From positions 8,682,451-8,746,450 of the forward strand of contig NC_135012.1 in assembly GCF_051020985.1 (NCBI RefSeq): a stretch of DNA of 64,000 nt, written 5' to 3'. Under the pieces are notes generated by a model, which did not search any database, was not told the DNA's origin, and saw nothing but the letters and a program-made list of their open reading frames with translations. Shown here one piece after another: positions 11,561 to 24,240 of the stretch. The first letter of the stretch is position 1, and every line of letters starts with the position of its first letter. Made by a program: the position numbers and the translations under genes. This DNA is from Nomia melanderi (lineage: Eukaryota > Arthropoda > Insecta > Hymenoptera > Halictidae).

Positions 11561-12690
11561 AGCCATCGAAAGAAACGCTTTCTCCAAGGTAGTACACCTC
11601 AAGAGTAGCTGGCGGGGGTTGGTCGCGAGACGGGAGGGGTCGGCGCGGGCCGGAGTCGAGAAGCAAGAACGAAAACCGCAGGGGTTGGAATCCCTTAAAA
11701 CATTCGTGCAGCTTCCATCTTGCCGATATTATTGACGTTTTTTGCCACCCCTATTTTTCCACCCCCGGTTCCCTCCTTCCTCCACCCATCGTCACGGTGG
11801 GGTTGACGGGGTGGCGGGGCGGAGTGTGGGGCAACTCAGGGACGAAGAAGTAGGAGGACGGGTGGGTTGCCGGCTCGAACGAAAAGGGGGTTGGGGATGG
11901 CTGGCGCGGACGGGACGAGGCTGAAGCGGCGACGGGGCGGAGGGCCAGGGGGGAGTAAGACGGCTCTTATTCGCGCGGGGTTTTTAGAATACTTTATTGA
12001 CTGAGCCTTCGTGGAACGAGGCTGTTGGCGGGGCGCAGGGGGTGGGTGGGTCGGCTGTTAGGGGATGAGGATGGGTGGCTGGTGGATGGTTGGGTGCCTG
12101 GTGGTACTGTTGGAAGAGGAAGAGCGGTTTAACGGGGGGAGGGCGGGCGGCGGGTGGGAAAGGATGGGCGAGCTTCGGGAGAAGGATGAGAAACGAGAGA
12201 AAAACATTAGGAAAGTCCGGGGGTGGGACGAGGACGAGCGAGAGATGATGGTGGCGCGAGGTTGCGACGGAGCGGGACAGAAGAGGGAACCAGCGAGTTG
12301 GCTCGCTCTCGTTTTTGAATTTAAATACCGGAGCGTAGGAGAGAGCCGGAGCCTCGGGTCCCCAGGAGCCCCTGGCAGCCGGAAAACCCCCGTGACTCTG
12401 ACACTGTCTTTGCGAGAAATTAATGAAGCGAAGTGGGTACCATAGCCGAGATGCCGGGAGCAGCCTTTCCTTGATCTCTTTCTTCCTCTTTCTCGCGATT
12501 CCTCTTTATTCCGACCTCTTCCGACGACTTCGCGTGCCCACCCCCATCTCCGCCACCCCCGTTCGCCGTCCGCCGACCGGCTTCGAACCACCCCGACCAC
12601 CCACCGAACGCGTCCGCTTTTGTTTTTTGATGTTCAGTGCCAGTCGGCTGGGACTCTTTGCCGACTAGATGCGAAGCGGATGCGTGAGCT
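11561..12690. other. GC-rich island with purine-to-pyrimidine switch
   Basis: G/A-rich from 11610 to about 12290, C/T-rich from about 12450 to 12610, then T/G-rich. It contains GCCACCC at 11744 and GGGTGGC at 11809 and 12073. It ends in a 78-nt foldable segment. Frames of up to 180 codons are Arg/Ser/Pro-rich on both strands and are not called. Confidence 0.6.
12608..12685. other. 78-nt nested stem-loop, candidate structured RNA
   Basis: An outer stem of 12 bp (12608-12619 with 12674-12685, one G-U pair if read as + strand RNA) encloses an inner 7-bp hairpin AGTCGGC/GCCGACT (12642-12648, 12660-12666) with an 11-nt loop. It is not tRNA-like and matches no family I know. A stem of this length could arise by chance in a window of this size. 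Confidence 0.3.
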
Positions 12691-14570
12691 TAGTTTGTTT
12701 GTTAGCGGGTTTTACTTTGGTAACGGCGTTTGTAGTGGTAATAGTGAGAGTGACGCGAGGTATTTATGAAATGTTTAAAAAATGTAAAGATGTTTTTAAT
12801 ATAGTACAAACTAATGAGGGAGATCTGCTGTTAGCCTTGACAACACGTTGGATTTTGACTTCATTATTTCATTTTTGCTGTTGCCTTTAATTTCATTATA
12901 ATTACGTTATATGAAATAAAGAATTACTGCTGCTAAATTATTATTTATTGCTTAGAATGCCTTTAATGTTTTATGAGAGTTTTCATTTGAAAAGGTTACT
13001 AGACGCTTATGAAAAGTGCGCGGTGGTCAATATCTGCTTCAACACTAACCGCGTGGTCAGCGATGTGTTAATAAAACGCATTGCCCTATGCAGTATGGCT
13101 TTTAATATAAAATTTGTAGACTATTATATAGTTTATTCTTTTTTCCTTAAAATACGGTTATTATAATCATCACAGATAAGTAATTCTGGTAACGAATGTA
13201 TTAATGTTTTTCATCAACTTATACCCACCCTTAAAAGCGATTTCTATGTAGTCATCTTCATTAATCGAGATCTTAATTTCGTGGATCTTAATTGAAAGTA
13301 TTTGAAACAGACTGCGCACGGTTTTTGATTCTTTCCGTCCGATTGGAGCCCGGTGCAATAACGTCTCCGGGGACAGGCAAGTCTGCCAAGTTTCAAGAAA
13401 CTTTCGCCAGGCAGTTCACTCTTTGGGTGTCGGGAATCAATTGCGACTTTAACGTTCTAGTCGTGTGTCACGTGCACCTACTTCTGTTAATTAGAAGCAT
13501 ATAGTGATTCATGAACTTGGGCTGGTGGATTTGAGAAGTACTTGATTGATAGCAGTATAGGATTATCTGCTTTTTGGATGTTTCCTGGTTTTACGCGTAA
13601 CATTTTACTACCGTTAGGAAGCCGATTTCGTTTCAATAAATAAAAAATCGAAAAATAGTTGAAATAACTGTATAATATTTCTGTTACACTTCTCTATAAT
13701 TTGAAAATTTCAAACATTTGGAATTTTCTCGATAATGAATTTCTTTTCTGCGACAAATGATATTTATCAAAAGTCTCGCGAAAATCCAGTTGAATAATTT
13801 GCAATCTATTGCCTTTTAAAAATTTAGAATTCTTGTACAATTTTTTATCTGTCCGTTTAGAGTACGACGGGAAGGTATTCGTTTAGAATTTTTTCCGTAA
13901 GTCCAATCCAGATTGTTTTTATGGAAAGTGGGCCAAAGAGTATACGGGGAACAGAGTTCGAGCGTGATGAACACAAGGGAAGGGGGCGTGTTTCGAGAAT
14001 TGTCCGAAATCAGGAGGGGATCGAATTCGTGCAGCGTAATGAGTGCTTGGCCCAGGATTTGGGCCATATGTCGAGTGACCCTTGCCGCTGACCCTGCTGC
14101 CTTCCTCTGGAACGGATCGTTTGGTACTTTCAATGGGACCTCGGTACAGTCCTCGATACAATTCTACCCCTTCTACATTCGCGATTTTTTCGCGAACAGT
14201 TTAAACCGGTACTCCACCATTTACATCACTGGTACCAGTAAATAGCCCATTCTAATATTTGTAAATTAATGTTATTCAAATTTAAGAAATTTTTCCTACT
14301 TTCTGCTTATTTAAAATATCATAGGACAGAGTTAATTTATAGAAAACAGAATAAATTGATCATTGATTAACTTAATTAACCATATTCGACTACTCAATTA
14401 AAATAACCCGATTAATTACAAAATATGCATAACATACGAATCTATATAAACCTCTCGAATAAAAAGAACAATAACGAAGCTCCCAAACTCAACAACGGTC
14501 ATCAATTTCGGTATAAAAATTATTTTCAAGTTCGAGCTGTTATTAAAAAAGTAAAAACTCTCCACTATTT
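12691..14570. other. AT-rich region with two small medium-GC patches
   Basis: T/G-rich at 12690-12780. GC patches lie at 13290-13510 (with CACGTG near 13469) and 13900-14240 (with a 7-bp hairpin TGGCCCA/TGGGCCA at 14048-14066). The 73-codon hydrophobic frame at 12669-12890 reflects the T/G bias. No gene recognised. Confidence 0.5.
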
Positions 14571-16140
14571 TTCCCTAAAGTCCTGAAACACTCCAGATTA
14601 CAAGTCAAGACCCTCAGCCCCCGATTTCCAAGACAGAAACACGCAATCACCATTGCAGACCGAAGCAAAGTTATCGAACCTCCGCGCGTACATCTTCCGT
14701 CGAAAACATCTCGAAGTAAGCCGTGATCAGGAGCGACGAGGGTGACTAGGGAAGAAGGGTCGATGGCCAGAAACACGGTCCGAAGTCAATTTTGATTTTC
14801 ATCCCGATGTTGTTCGGGGGTTGGTTCTGCGAGCGGATCGGTGCCGGCGGGAAAGAAGAGAAAAGGTCTGGGAGAAGGAACGGCCAAGGGTTGGCCGAAA
14901 CGTCGGATGACCCTTCCTCTGCCCCGAGAAGGAAAACTTTCTAATCGAGAATTATGAAAGTTATTTGCTATGCCGGGGCTCCCGTTGGAAGGGTGGCTCG
15001 CCGGCGATGGTGTCGGGTTAGGTGGTGGGGGCGAGTGACGAAAGAAGAAGAACGGGGCGGAAGAGAGACGTCGGGAGGCACGGAATCGGAAAAAAGGAAG
15101 GAACGCCCAAGGCAAATCGGTAATTTCGTTCTGCGCGTGCGGCTATGATATTTCCAACCGTTTGGCCCCTTCTTCTTCATCCCCCTGCTCGCCATCCCTC
15201 TTCGCGCTCCTTCTTCCACCCCTCTGGAGAAAGTAGCTAGGCTCTCCGGAGCTCTGCAAAAGACAAGGGCGGCCGGGTGGCGACTGGGGTGGTAGGTGGC
15301 TGCCGCGGGGGACCGGGGGATGCAAATTAAAATCCTCGCCGTTTTCCCGTTTCTTATTTTCCGCGGTGGTTCTCAACCGGAGCGACCGCCACGCGACTGT
15401 TACGGTACAGTGCACTCTAATGCTCGCTGGAACTATTTTGTTCGTCGGTCAGTGAGAAATGTTTACGTTATATATTAGATGTTATTGAGATATAGCTGCG
15501 TTTGATAATGTGGGAAAATGTGATGGAGGGAGAAATATATGAACGAAGTGGGAATATTATAGGAAGCGAGATAACAGTCATACAGAGAAAGGTATTATGA
15601 AATATTGTGTAATGACAAATTAATTGTAAAGTGGTAAAAGAAGTGAGACATGGTTTTTTTATGTAACTTTCAATAATATCTAACGTGTTTAACTTGACCA
15701 GTAATTACTAAAATATGTGCTCAAAATAAATGTAGAACTTTCTCGGTGAAGATAAAGTTCCAATCCCTACCTCTTACCTTATTATCCGGAAAGATAGAAA
15801 ACTTATACAACATCGCATAACATGTAAAAAAATGTAGAACGTAATTCAGGATAATAATTTCGTTTCAAACATCGGATAGTCCCCTAAAATAGCAATACTT
15901 TCAATGCAGAGTTTATTATAATAGGTTAAATAAACTCATCTTTAAATAAACACAAATTCAAGATTAAATGTTCCTTTTTGCACACTCAGACCTGAACATT
16001 ATACAATGTAATTCTAATAATGATTCAATGTAAACAGCTATACATCTACCTCTTAACGGTACGCTACCTTCACAATCACTAGCGCAACGTACAAACCCAT
16101 CCCAGAACTAAAGTTCCCGAATTCCATAAACACCCAAAAA
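14571..16140. other. GC-rich island (to 15480) and AT-rich valley
   Basis: The island is A/C-rich at 14580-14660, purine-rich at 14780-15140 and pyrimidine-rich at 15160-15230, with GGGTGGC at 14991 and 15275. The valley ends strongly A/C-rich near 16080-16200. Overlapping frames of 60-109 codons show nothing recognisable. Confidence 0.6.
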
Positions 16141-17480
16141 CCCGCCTTAAAAAACCCCATCCCAACCTCTGAGGCAATCATTCCTAAATCCTCATCGAAA
16201 CGAACCGTCAGCCCGGATGTATTTTAATACAAGCGTCTCCCGAAGTCCGTGGCGAGGTAACCCAGAGAGCGGGACAGTGGCGAAGACAGAAAGCCAGCGA
16301 GACGAGGAGTCCATCGTTGCGAGTTCCACCGGTACGAAGGCAGCGATCGTCATCCCGGAACAACAGTTGCATTTGACAACCTCGCGCGGCTCCGGACTAA
16401 GACAGATTAAGTATTTTAAATTGAACAGAGGGAGGGGAGAGAGACGAACAGAGCCACAGAGAGAAAAAGAGAGATAGACTCAGTGGCCGGGAGGGCCGGG
16501 TGGAAAAGGAAGAAGGGGATCGAGGGGGTGGACAGAGGTGGTCGAGGAGGGTGGCAGTCGTTGGAGTTGGGGGCTTTTTCCCTCCTTATCTGCTTCTCTC
16601 TTCGTTCTCTCCTGGCCGGAGGGAGTTCAGTTTTTATAATAAAAGACCGTAATTAATGCCGCCCTCCTTCTACCACCGCCGCCATCCCCGTCCTCCTTCT
16701 TACCTACCCCTTGGCTTCCACCCTCCACCACCACCAACGCTACCACTACCACCGCCGACGACCCTTTCTCTCCGTTTGCCTTCTCTGTCCGATTCTCCCA
16801 TCGCGGAGGGTGGGGAATGTGGCGCGAGAACCGCCCTGAGCTTTGCCTTCTTTTTTTTCTTCCTTCCCGCGAGCCACCCTTATTCGCCCACCCACTCATC
16901 CCACAATCCACCCGTCGGTTTCAGTCCGTGGGCTGCTTTCGCGAATTTCTTTTCAGAACCCGGCGAACTTCCAGGGACCGTTTATCGCGTTTCCACGGGA
17001 CCGCCGACCTATCTCCACCCTCGGTCCGCTCTGTTTTCTCTCGCCGGTTTTTATTTTTAAGGCTGAAACTCGGTATCGAGGGTAAAAGATTCGGGGTCAC
17101 CGTTTGTTCATTGGTCCGCTGCGCTATCGAGAGGTCATTAAGCAAATTGCCGGTCGGGGGGTGGGCTCTATCGCGGGTCAAAGGAGACAGGCCCGCTCAA
17201 AGCGATTTCGTTTTCCGTCACTGGCCGGCTCGTGTCTTCTTGCTCCCCCGCTATCCTGGTCTTCGCTCTCCGTGTTGTCTCTCTCGGGCCCCGCCGAGAT
17301 CGTGAGAAAGGCGAACTTTCGAACTCGATTTTCCGACGTTCTGGAATTAATGTTTCGACGCGTTCGATACGTCCCGCGGCGTGATTTATCGCCGACCCTC
17401 GCGCGGACTTCCTTTATCACCGTTGCCGCGGAGAGTCGCGGACGGAGACGGGGATCTTAGTTTCGAGGTGTTTTCGACGT
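16141..17480. other. GC-rich island, textbook purine-to-pyrimidine order
   Basis: G/A-rich at 16410-16560 with GGGTGGC at 16549, C/T-rich at 16565-17060 with GCCACCC at 16873, then T/G-rich after 17460. Frames of up to 162 codons on the + strand are Pro/Ser/Arg-rich and arise from the CT tract. No gene called. Confidence 0.65.
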
Positions 17481-18148
17481 ACAAGCGGTTAAATGATTGT
17501 TGCGATGTTTCTGGTGGTTTTCTGGTGTACGGAATGTCGATTGGAATGCTAATTTTGGGAGATTGATGGATGGAGAAATTGACGAACGCTTGTTTAGATT
17601 TGTTTAGAGAAGTGTATTTGGTATTAATGAGAGCTCGCGCGTGAAGAAAACTAAATAAATTTTAAAAACTATAAGTGAATGAACATTAAAAAAGCTTAAA
17701 AATAAGAAATCATAAAATTACTGAAAACTCTATTGTGCAATTCGTAAAATTCGTCTTCCAAGCTATCACTAGTCTATACTACGAGATAACCATATGAAAC
17801 TGAATAAATTCACACAAACACATACCAAGAATATGACTTACTCCAGAAGAGTATACAAAACAAATCCTCTAAATTTCACCAAATCCTTTTCCACCCCAAA
17901 CAACAAACCTAACTTCTACAACACCAAGGACTCTCCCACACTCCGCACTTTCTCCATTCCAAGTACCCAATTCCTCACGAACTATCGCCCACCCGAATCA
18001 AAAAACCCAGGAAAGGAGGTCCCGAGTAACACGTGTCCACCGGCAGCCGAAATCCAACAGAGACAACAAAAATACCGAACCACCGAACAGAAGGAAACAG
18101 AAACGCGAAACAGACGCAACCGTTCGAAGCGCTCGTTGCCGGGATCGC

Positions 18149-18157
18149 ACTTACCTG
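18149..18157 (-). other. perfect 5' splice-site consensus
   Basis: The minus strand reads CAG|GTAAGT with the boundary between 18155 and 18154. It could end a minus-strand exon lying to its right. No long minus-strand frame leads into it, so any such exon would be mostly untranslated. Confidence 0.3.
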
Positions 18158-18411
18158 AACGAAAGCAGTACGGTCGCACCCGGTCCCGGGGATGACCGTT
18201 AAACGTCCGAAAAATCCCGAGGGCCGCGTGGAGGAAACCGGTTCCGCAATTTTTATGGGGTCATCCGGTCGGCCGGGGTGAAAGAGTGGCGGCGAGAGGG
18301 GAGGTCATCTCTCATTGAGGTCAGAGGAGCCCGATCTATCCCCTTTCGGCTCGCAGGCCGCCGGCGGGGCACCCGGGCATCTGGTCATCGGGAATTAAAA
18401 AGTGCGAAAAA

Positions 18412-18420
18412 ACTTACCTG
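18412..18420 (-). other. second perfect 5' splice-site consensus
   Basis: The minus strand again reads CAG|GTAAGT, boundary between 18418 and 18417, 263 bp from the first site. The pair would fit alternative first exons of a minus-strand transcript starting in this island. No transcript evidence is available. Confidence 0.3.
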
Positions 18421-18870
18421 ACCAGTTCTCAGGGCCCCCTGGCATACCGGTGCACACGTGGACATCCCTCCTCTCTCTTCCTCTTACCGGGCGAAGGGTT
18501 ATGCTAATGCGGAAAGGGCCGTTTGGAAGCTGTTCCTCTATCTTTCTCCCTCTCTCTCGCTCTTCCCGCACGCTTCAACTCTTTCTCCCTCCCTTACGGT
18601 TCTTCACTGTTCTCCTCGTCTTCCACCCTTCTCCCCCTCCCCCTCCCCCGGCCGTAATATTGGCCGCTCGCGCGGCTGCTTCGACAAAAGCCACGCACGC
18701 CAGGTAGGGTCACTTTTGAGGAACGGGTTTCCGGATTTTTTCGCCGTGATCAAAGGGCTTCCGTGGAAGGGTGGGGGCTGACCATCACCGTCACCGGCAC
18801 CGGGACCGGGTTAGACGGGCCGCCGGACACGCGCGGACAACCGGCCGTACATGATTACGCGACTCTTGTT

Positions 18871-20640
18871 CAGTGCATCTCGTGATTTTTGGTTTTGATG
18901 GAATGTTGCTTTCCGTTGGAGACGATTGGAGAACGTGTTGCTTCTGGACGCTGAAGACTCTTTCTGGGGAATTTGAGGACGCCTCGGTTGTTTGGTTAAG
19001 AAAGTATTGGCGAGTTCTGGTTGTTTGATCTTGGGAATTTGGGGAAGTGGAGGGAGAGAAGAATTATTTTGTTTATAGATTGTGTTTGGATTCAGTAGTG
19101 GATCGTGGAAGAAGGAATCAAGAGTTACGTGTACAGATTGGAACGAAGACGACGGTTTATCAATTGGTGTAGTGATGAGAGGTAAATTAGAGCTGGAAGT
19201 GTGATTTTGGAAAATAGTTGAGGTTTTCTGTTGTGGAGAATTGGTGAATCTCTGGGGCGATTGAGGTTGTAAGCGGGAGTAGAGGAAAATTCTAAGATGC
19301 TCGAATGATTTCCTCGGCGACTACGTTTGCTGGGACAGTAACAGAACTACTGTAGAATTTATTGTTTTACAACACACTGAATGTCAGGGAAAACTGAAAT
19401 AAAAACTTGGACGTATGTTGTGTAACTTGAAAAGAAATTTCATTAGAATAAAGATATTTATAGTTAATGTTTGAATTTGTATGTCAGCTTCGGGAAATTT
19501 ATTTAGCCAATGAAGTGTTTAGTTAAGAGAAGTCAATCTTTAAACATCGTAGTTATAATTTTTGAAAGACAACATAAAAAATGATCAGTAGATCGGACGA
19601 AATCCGCAGTCGTCAGGAGTCGAAGGTGAAAGTTCATCGAAAAGTGTCATTGAGGTTCACGCGCGACTTTAAACTTCCGTCGCGAGGCAGCGCAGCTTTA
19701 AGTTCCCTTGGGGATCGCTTTGATTCCGGCGTTTCGCTTCAAAGATCGTGGAAACACCGCAAACGCGGCTAATAACGCGATCGTTCGCCCCGGCCCGTCC
19801 TTTTTCACGATTCTCGACGGTCCGCAATATGTTCCGCGTTCAGCGAGAAATTTTTCCCGGCGCCGGCTAGCGATTAAAGCGAAATTAAAATTGCAAGTTA
19901 CGCGAAAGCCTCGTTAATCTCTAAGTAAAACGAAACTTCACCCTGATGAAGCACGATCGTGAATATCGCGTTTTGTGTCGGGCTGGAACGAAACTTCTGA
20001 TTCTTTTACGCGAAAAACTGTTGTCGCAACTATATTGAGTCGTAGCAAAAAGCAATGAAAATGTTAGTATTAGAAACAATCGGAAGAAATATTTTTTCTT
20101 ATATTTCGATTTAGAACATCGAATAGAAGAATTGAAAATTCAAAGTACTTATATAGGACTTTAGAATAAAATGTAAAATTAAAAGTAAATAATCATGTAT
20201 AGATGAATAAATTATTCGTAAAGAAAAGAATGCTGAGTTTGAAAGTTATATAACGACAATCTCATTTCTTCGAATTTCTTTAGAATTTCTCGTAAAATGA
20301 TTTTTTAATAAGTCAACTTGAAATAAAAATCTTACACTTTTATTTCTCAGTGTTCTTCACAAGATTACTTTCAAGATTCAAATCATTCAAACAAATCAAT
20401 CATTACGTTCGAAAATATTTGAAGACAATTTACAACGTTCAAGTAACTTAATAAATCTACTCCCTTCGTTCTCATCGCTTACATTTCTACCAAGTTACCT
20501 CCACCCCGTTCAATCCAAAGAATCACTAAACCGTAAATAAAGAGAAGAACTAATTATATTAACCTTTCAATAAGCAATTTCCAAGCAGCGAAATCGTTAA
20601 AACATTTCCCAGAATATTCGTTTTCCAATCACCGGCAACT
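18871..20640. other. T/G-rich flank, medium-GC block, AT-rich valley
   Basis: 18870-19260 is markedly T/G-rich. 19570-20010 is a medium-GC, CpG-containing block. 20011-20640 is AT-rich and turns A/C-rich from about 20350. Only short frames are present. No gene. Confidence 0.55.
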
Positions 20641-21950
20641 TAAGAAAACTCGCGAAGCTACAAAAGTGGGAACTGAAAAGCTCGCGTTACATAAACGATC
20701 GATTAATTGCTTTCTATTTATGCGAGTCTCCCTTAAAATTAACGAACAAACTAACTTTCGTTCCAATCTGATTCCTCGATCGCGGAGTACACGAAAGAGA
20801 GAGACAGACAGAAACAGAGAAACAGAGAGACAGAGAGAAAGAGAGGGAGAGAGAGGGAGAAGAAGAGATGGACAGATGGTCGAGTTAGCGGAGTGAAGCG
20901 GAAAGGACGAAAACTGAAAAGTAGGAAAAGAAGGAAAGAACAAAAGGAATCTGGCACGGCCATTTTACTTCGGAGTTTCTTTTTCCAGGCAATCCCCCTC
21001 GTCGACTGGCTCGCAGCGGTCCGCAATGGCGAATGGGGGATGGAAGAAAACTCGGGGGACGGTAGGGTGGCTGAATCGGACGGGGGTGGTTTTTCTGACG
21101 TCAACCCACCCTCGGGAACGTCGGTCTGCCCGCCTTACCCTCGGTTTTCGGTAGGAATGAAAGACGAATAACATGGCCGATAGCTTGCTTAATGCCCACA
21201 ATGTGCGCGCGGCAGAAGTGAGCCTGTCTCGATGAAAAAGACGTCGAACGGTTGACGGACGCGTCGATAATGAGGACGCGATGCTTCTCCGGGAACGATG
21301 GCTCCTTTCGATTGTTTCTTAGCGTCGTGTTGACAAGCAGTGTCTGGGTTTTAGATGCGTCATACTGTGCACTGAATTAACTTGAATATTTTTTAAATAA
21401 GCTTTCTCGAGAAATTAATATTATTTACTTAAGTTTAATTACTTGTTATAGATTTCTTCAATGAAGATTGTAGAAAAGTAAAAAGAACTTTAGTGTTCAT
21501 TGTGAATCTATAATATCTGTAAGGATTGTGTTTTGATGATAGATTGATGCTTGATAAGGTAAATATATTTTTTTGATGTCCCAGAAGAATATAATGCCTT
21601 TTTAACGTTTCCTTTAACGTTATTCAGTAATTTATTTTTATAAAGTACTTACTAGCTAAACAAGATACTAAGAAATATTTGCTACCATTGTTATTATTCT
21701 ACGACTGTTATTCACTAAGGTTTTACAAAAATAGGAGACTAAACCGGAAATTATGTTTCGTATGAAGTTATCAAAGTTGAATGTTCCTGGAAGCTAAAAT
21801 GGATCAAGAATATCTACATATATTCAATCACCAAAAATTCCACAGCAAAACCAAATATTGAAGCGGCAGATTATAAAATTGGATTTTTCCGAATAACTGG
21901 AAGTCTATTCGAAGCTCCAGTGTTCAGAGGGAAAAAGAGTAACCCAAATC
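20641..21950. other. GC island with GA tract and AT-rich valley
   Basis: A GA/CAGA-rich purine tract covers 20797-20880. A GCCATTTT word (PHO/YY1 core) lies at 20959 and GGGTGGC at 21065. Overlapping frames (up to 117 codons) are Arg/Ser/Leu-rich artefacts of the GA tract. The valley from 21360 is featureless. Confidence 0.55.
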
Positions 21951-23040
21951 CAAGTTGAACATCATTTTGCCTGCGTGCGAAGCACTAAACCAAGTTTCTG
22001 GATCGAGTTTCCGATTATAGAAATCCTGACTCGAGATTTTCTCGCGGTAACATCGTTATCCGTTAATTTCCCGACGGTTATACCTCGCGGCTTGAGAAAT
22101 CGTCGAAGCTTTTCGATTGGAGGAGGAAAAAAAACGGAAAATTGTAGCCCTTTTGTAACTGCCGTAGAAAATCCTTTAATCGCTGCGATTCGTCTGCGAG
22201 CACAGTGACGTACTATATTTTTTGCCGGCAGATAAGGGTAATTAAAGTTAGAAACAGCGTTGCATATCGAGGAGAAGGAGCGACGGGGTGCGGGTGGCGA
22301 CACGAAGGGGATGAATCTCGGTCCTCGGTAGAGGGACGCTTTTTGTCACTTGAAATATGTTGAGCGAGGGGTGCGTTCACCCGCCGCGGGGGCGAGGAAT
22401 GATAAAATGGCGTCACCGAGACAAAGGGTCCTAAGATTTTTACCCCCTTCCGTGCCCACTCCCACTCCTTTTGTCCCGCGTTCTTTAATACGACAGCCGA
22501 GTCAACTTCTGGTCGATCGACGATCCAGCGCCAGCTCCGGGGACACTTACCCCCGACGAATTAATTCACCGTAGATTATAGCGTCACTCTCGATTAGAAT
22601 ATTTTTATATTCATCAAAAGGGATTCAGTCTTTGTTCAAGTGTTTGTCTTTCATTTCGGTTAACAGCTTCATCGTAATGTATTCTTTGAGATGATATGGC
22701 TGTTATAATAGTTATATCGAGGAATGCTGTTAACCTAATGTATTGTAATTAGTTTTTGCTACTGTTACATTTGATGATAATTAATACAATGCTTAATTTA
22801 TATATTATAAAGTACTATAGAAAAGAAGGTTGTAGAAAGTAGAACATTAGGAAACAAAACTTGGAGAAATAGAACCTTAGGAAATAAAATTTGCGAAGGT
22901 AAAACTTAAGAAAATAAAGCTTAAGAGAATAAAACTTGGGAAAGTAAACATTTGTTTCATTGACGAATAAAATATTTTCAGAAAACTTCTCTACTTCATT
23001 GACGCTAAAGCGTCATTACAAGATACGCTATCTGTAAAGA
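21951..23040. other. GC island and AT-rich valley with minisatellite
   Basis: The island holds GGGTGGC at 22292 and AAAATGGC at 22404. The valley is T/G-rich at 22600-22700 and then contains a 15-bp minisatellite. A 113-codon minus frame (21962-22303) is not recognisable. Confidence 0.6.
22835..22955 (+). repeat. 15-bp minisatellite, about 8 degenerate copies
   Basis: Units start at 22851, 22866, 22881, 22896, 22911, 22926 and 22941, with a 16-nt unit before them at 22835. The approximate consensus is GAAATAAAACTTAGG. Copies differ by several substitutions but keep exact 15-bp phase, so the array is old and has no indels among the last seven copies. Confidence 0.85.
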
Positions 23041-24240
23041 AAAACACAAGCACGATAAGTTAATAACAATGCGTTACGTCCGAAACCAATCAAGAACGAA
23101 TGACAAACGTTTCCCGTCCGTGCGGCGGTTTCACTTTGCGTCTGAACCGTGTATTTATACGCGACGCTTGAGGCCTTTTGCCAAGCTTTCGCGAAGCTCT
23201 TCAAGGATCTCATCCATCCCGAGAAAATCTTTCGCGGCACGAAGAAGGAACAAAAGAACGTAGCCCCGGATGATTTGCCGGATCGCGGAGGGGGATAGCG
23301 GGGTGGAAGGAGGCGTGGGAGGGGCGCGAACGGGGTTGCCGAAGGAACGAGGGTAAAAGAAGCGGGGGATGCCAGCCTCGGCAGTCTTCGAAGGGGTTGT
23401 ATTTTAAGATTCACCCTCTCGACTATCTCTGCCGGTCTATCGGGAAGGGGATGGATTTTTCCTTCGTCTCAGCCGCCCGGAGAAAGGGACGATGCACACC
23501 TCGATTACGGCACTCGTCGCGATACTCGAGAATTTATTCCCTGCCGGTGCTGGACGATCATTATTATTTGAATTGTTCGGTCCTCCGTTGGGTGAACTTT
23601 GGGTTTTTGCTACGAGAAAAAATGTACTCGCGCATTTTTTGTGTTGTACGTAGCTATTAGTAGAGTTCACTGGAATGTGGTCGTCATTTATATAAAAGGT
23701 TAACATATATATATATATAGTAATTTAAATTTGATCTATGAAATACGTATCTTGCTTATATTGTGCCTATCTAATGTAAGTGTGATACTTTTAAAAGTTA
23801 TAAAATTTTGAAGAGGAGGGATGTTAGTTTGCAAAGCTACAGAGAGAAGATGAATGCATCTGGATTACCTTCTGCTTGTGCATGTGTGTTGTTATTAATA
23901 TATTTACTACATCTAACAAATCATATTTGATTATTTTAAAGTAAAACAATAAGCAATTAATGGCGTGTCAGGTGCACACCACTCAATACACCTAATGTAC
24001 AAAAATCAATAAAATTTCGAGGAAAATGCATTCAAAAATAAAATATCGTATAATTTCCTATTGCAAAGGAAAAACAATAAAAACTAAGAAATACGACAAT
24101 ACAATGAAATCTACAGTAGATAGAGACGGTACGTGATCAGACGCTGATACATCTAATTTCTACTTGATCTTTTTCAATCTGTTCTGTTTTCTGTTTACAG
24201 ACTTGTTGTTGATATTGATTGAAGGAGACCGGCAAACCTG
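23041..24240. other. GC island and AT-rich valley
   Basis: The island (23050-23640) is CpG-rich. The valley begins T/G-rich and contains a short (AT)7. Frames of 64-128 codons overlap on both strands and show no domain. No gene. Confidence 0.55.
23705..23718 (+). repeat. (AT)7 repeat
   Basis: Fourteen bases of alternating AT within the AT-rich valley. It is too short to be informative beyond marking a simple repeat. Confidence 0.8.

Larger units (their letters stand above)
17481..18870. other. AT-rich valley and GC-rich island with splice donors
   Basis: The valley is T/G-rich to 17640 and A/C-rich at 17790-18000. The A/C bias opens a 133-codon Asn/Thr/Lys/Pro frame (17794-18195) that I reject. 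The island carries two perfect minus-strand 5' splice sites and a CT-rich part at 18460-18660. Confidence 0.55.

Noticed and set aside
12669..12890. 73-codon frame with a signal-peptide-like start
   Set aside because: The T/G-rich flank encodes Val, Leu, Phe and Cys by composition, and similar hydrophobic frames occur in other T/G flanks.
14048..14066. 7-bp hairpin TGGCCCA/TGGGCCA
   Set aside because: Too short and isolated; expected by chance in a window of this size.
17794..18195. 133-codon Asn/Thr/Lys/Pro-rich frame
   Set aside because: Produced by the A/C bias of the valley. No recognisable protein, and it runs through a splice-donor word on the other strand.
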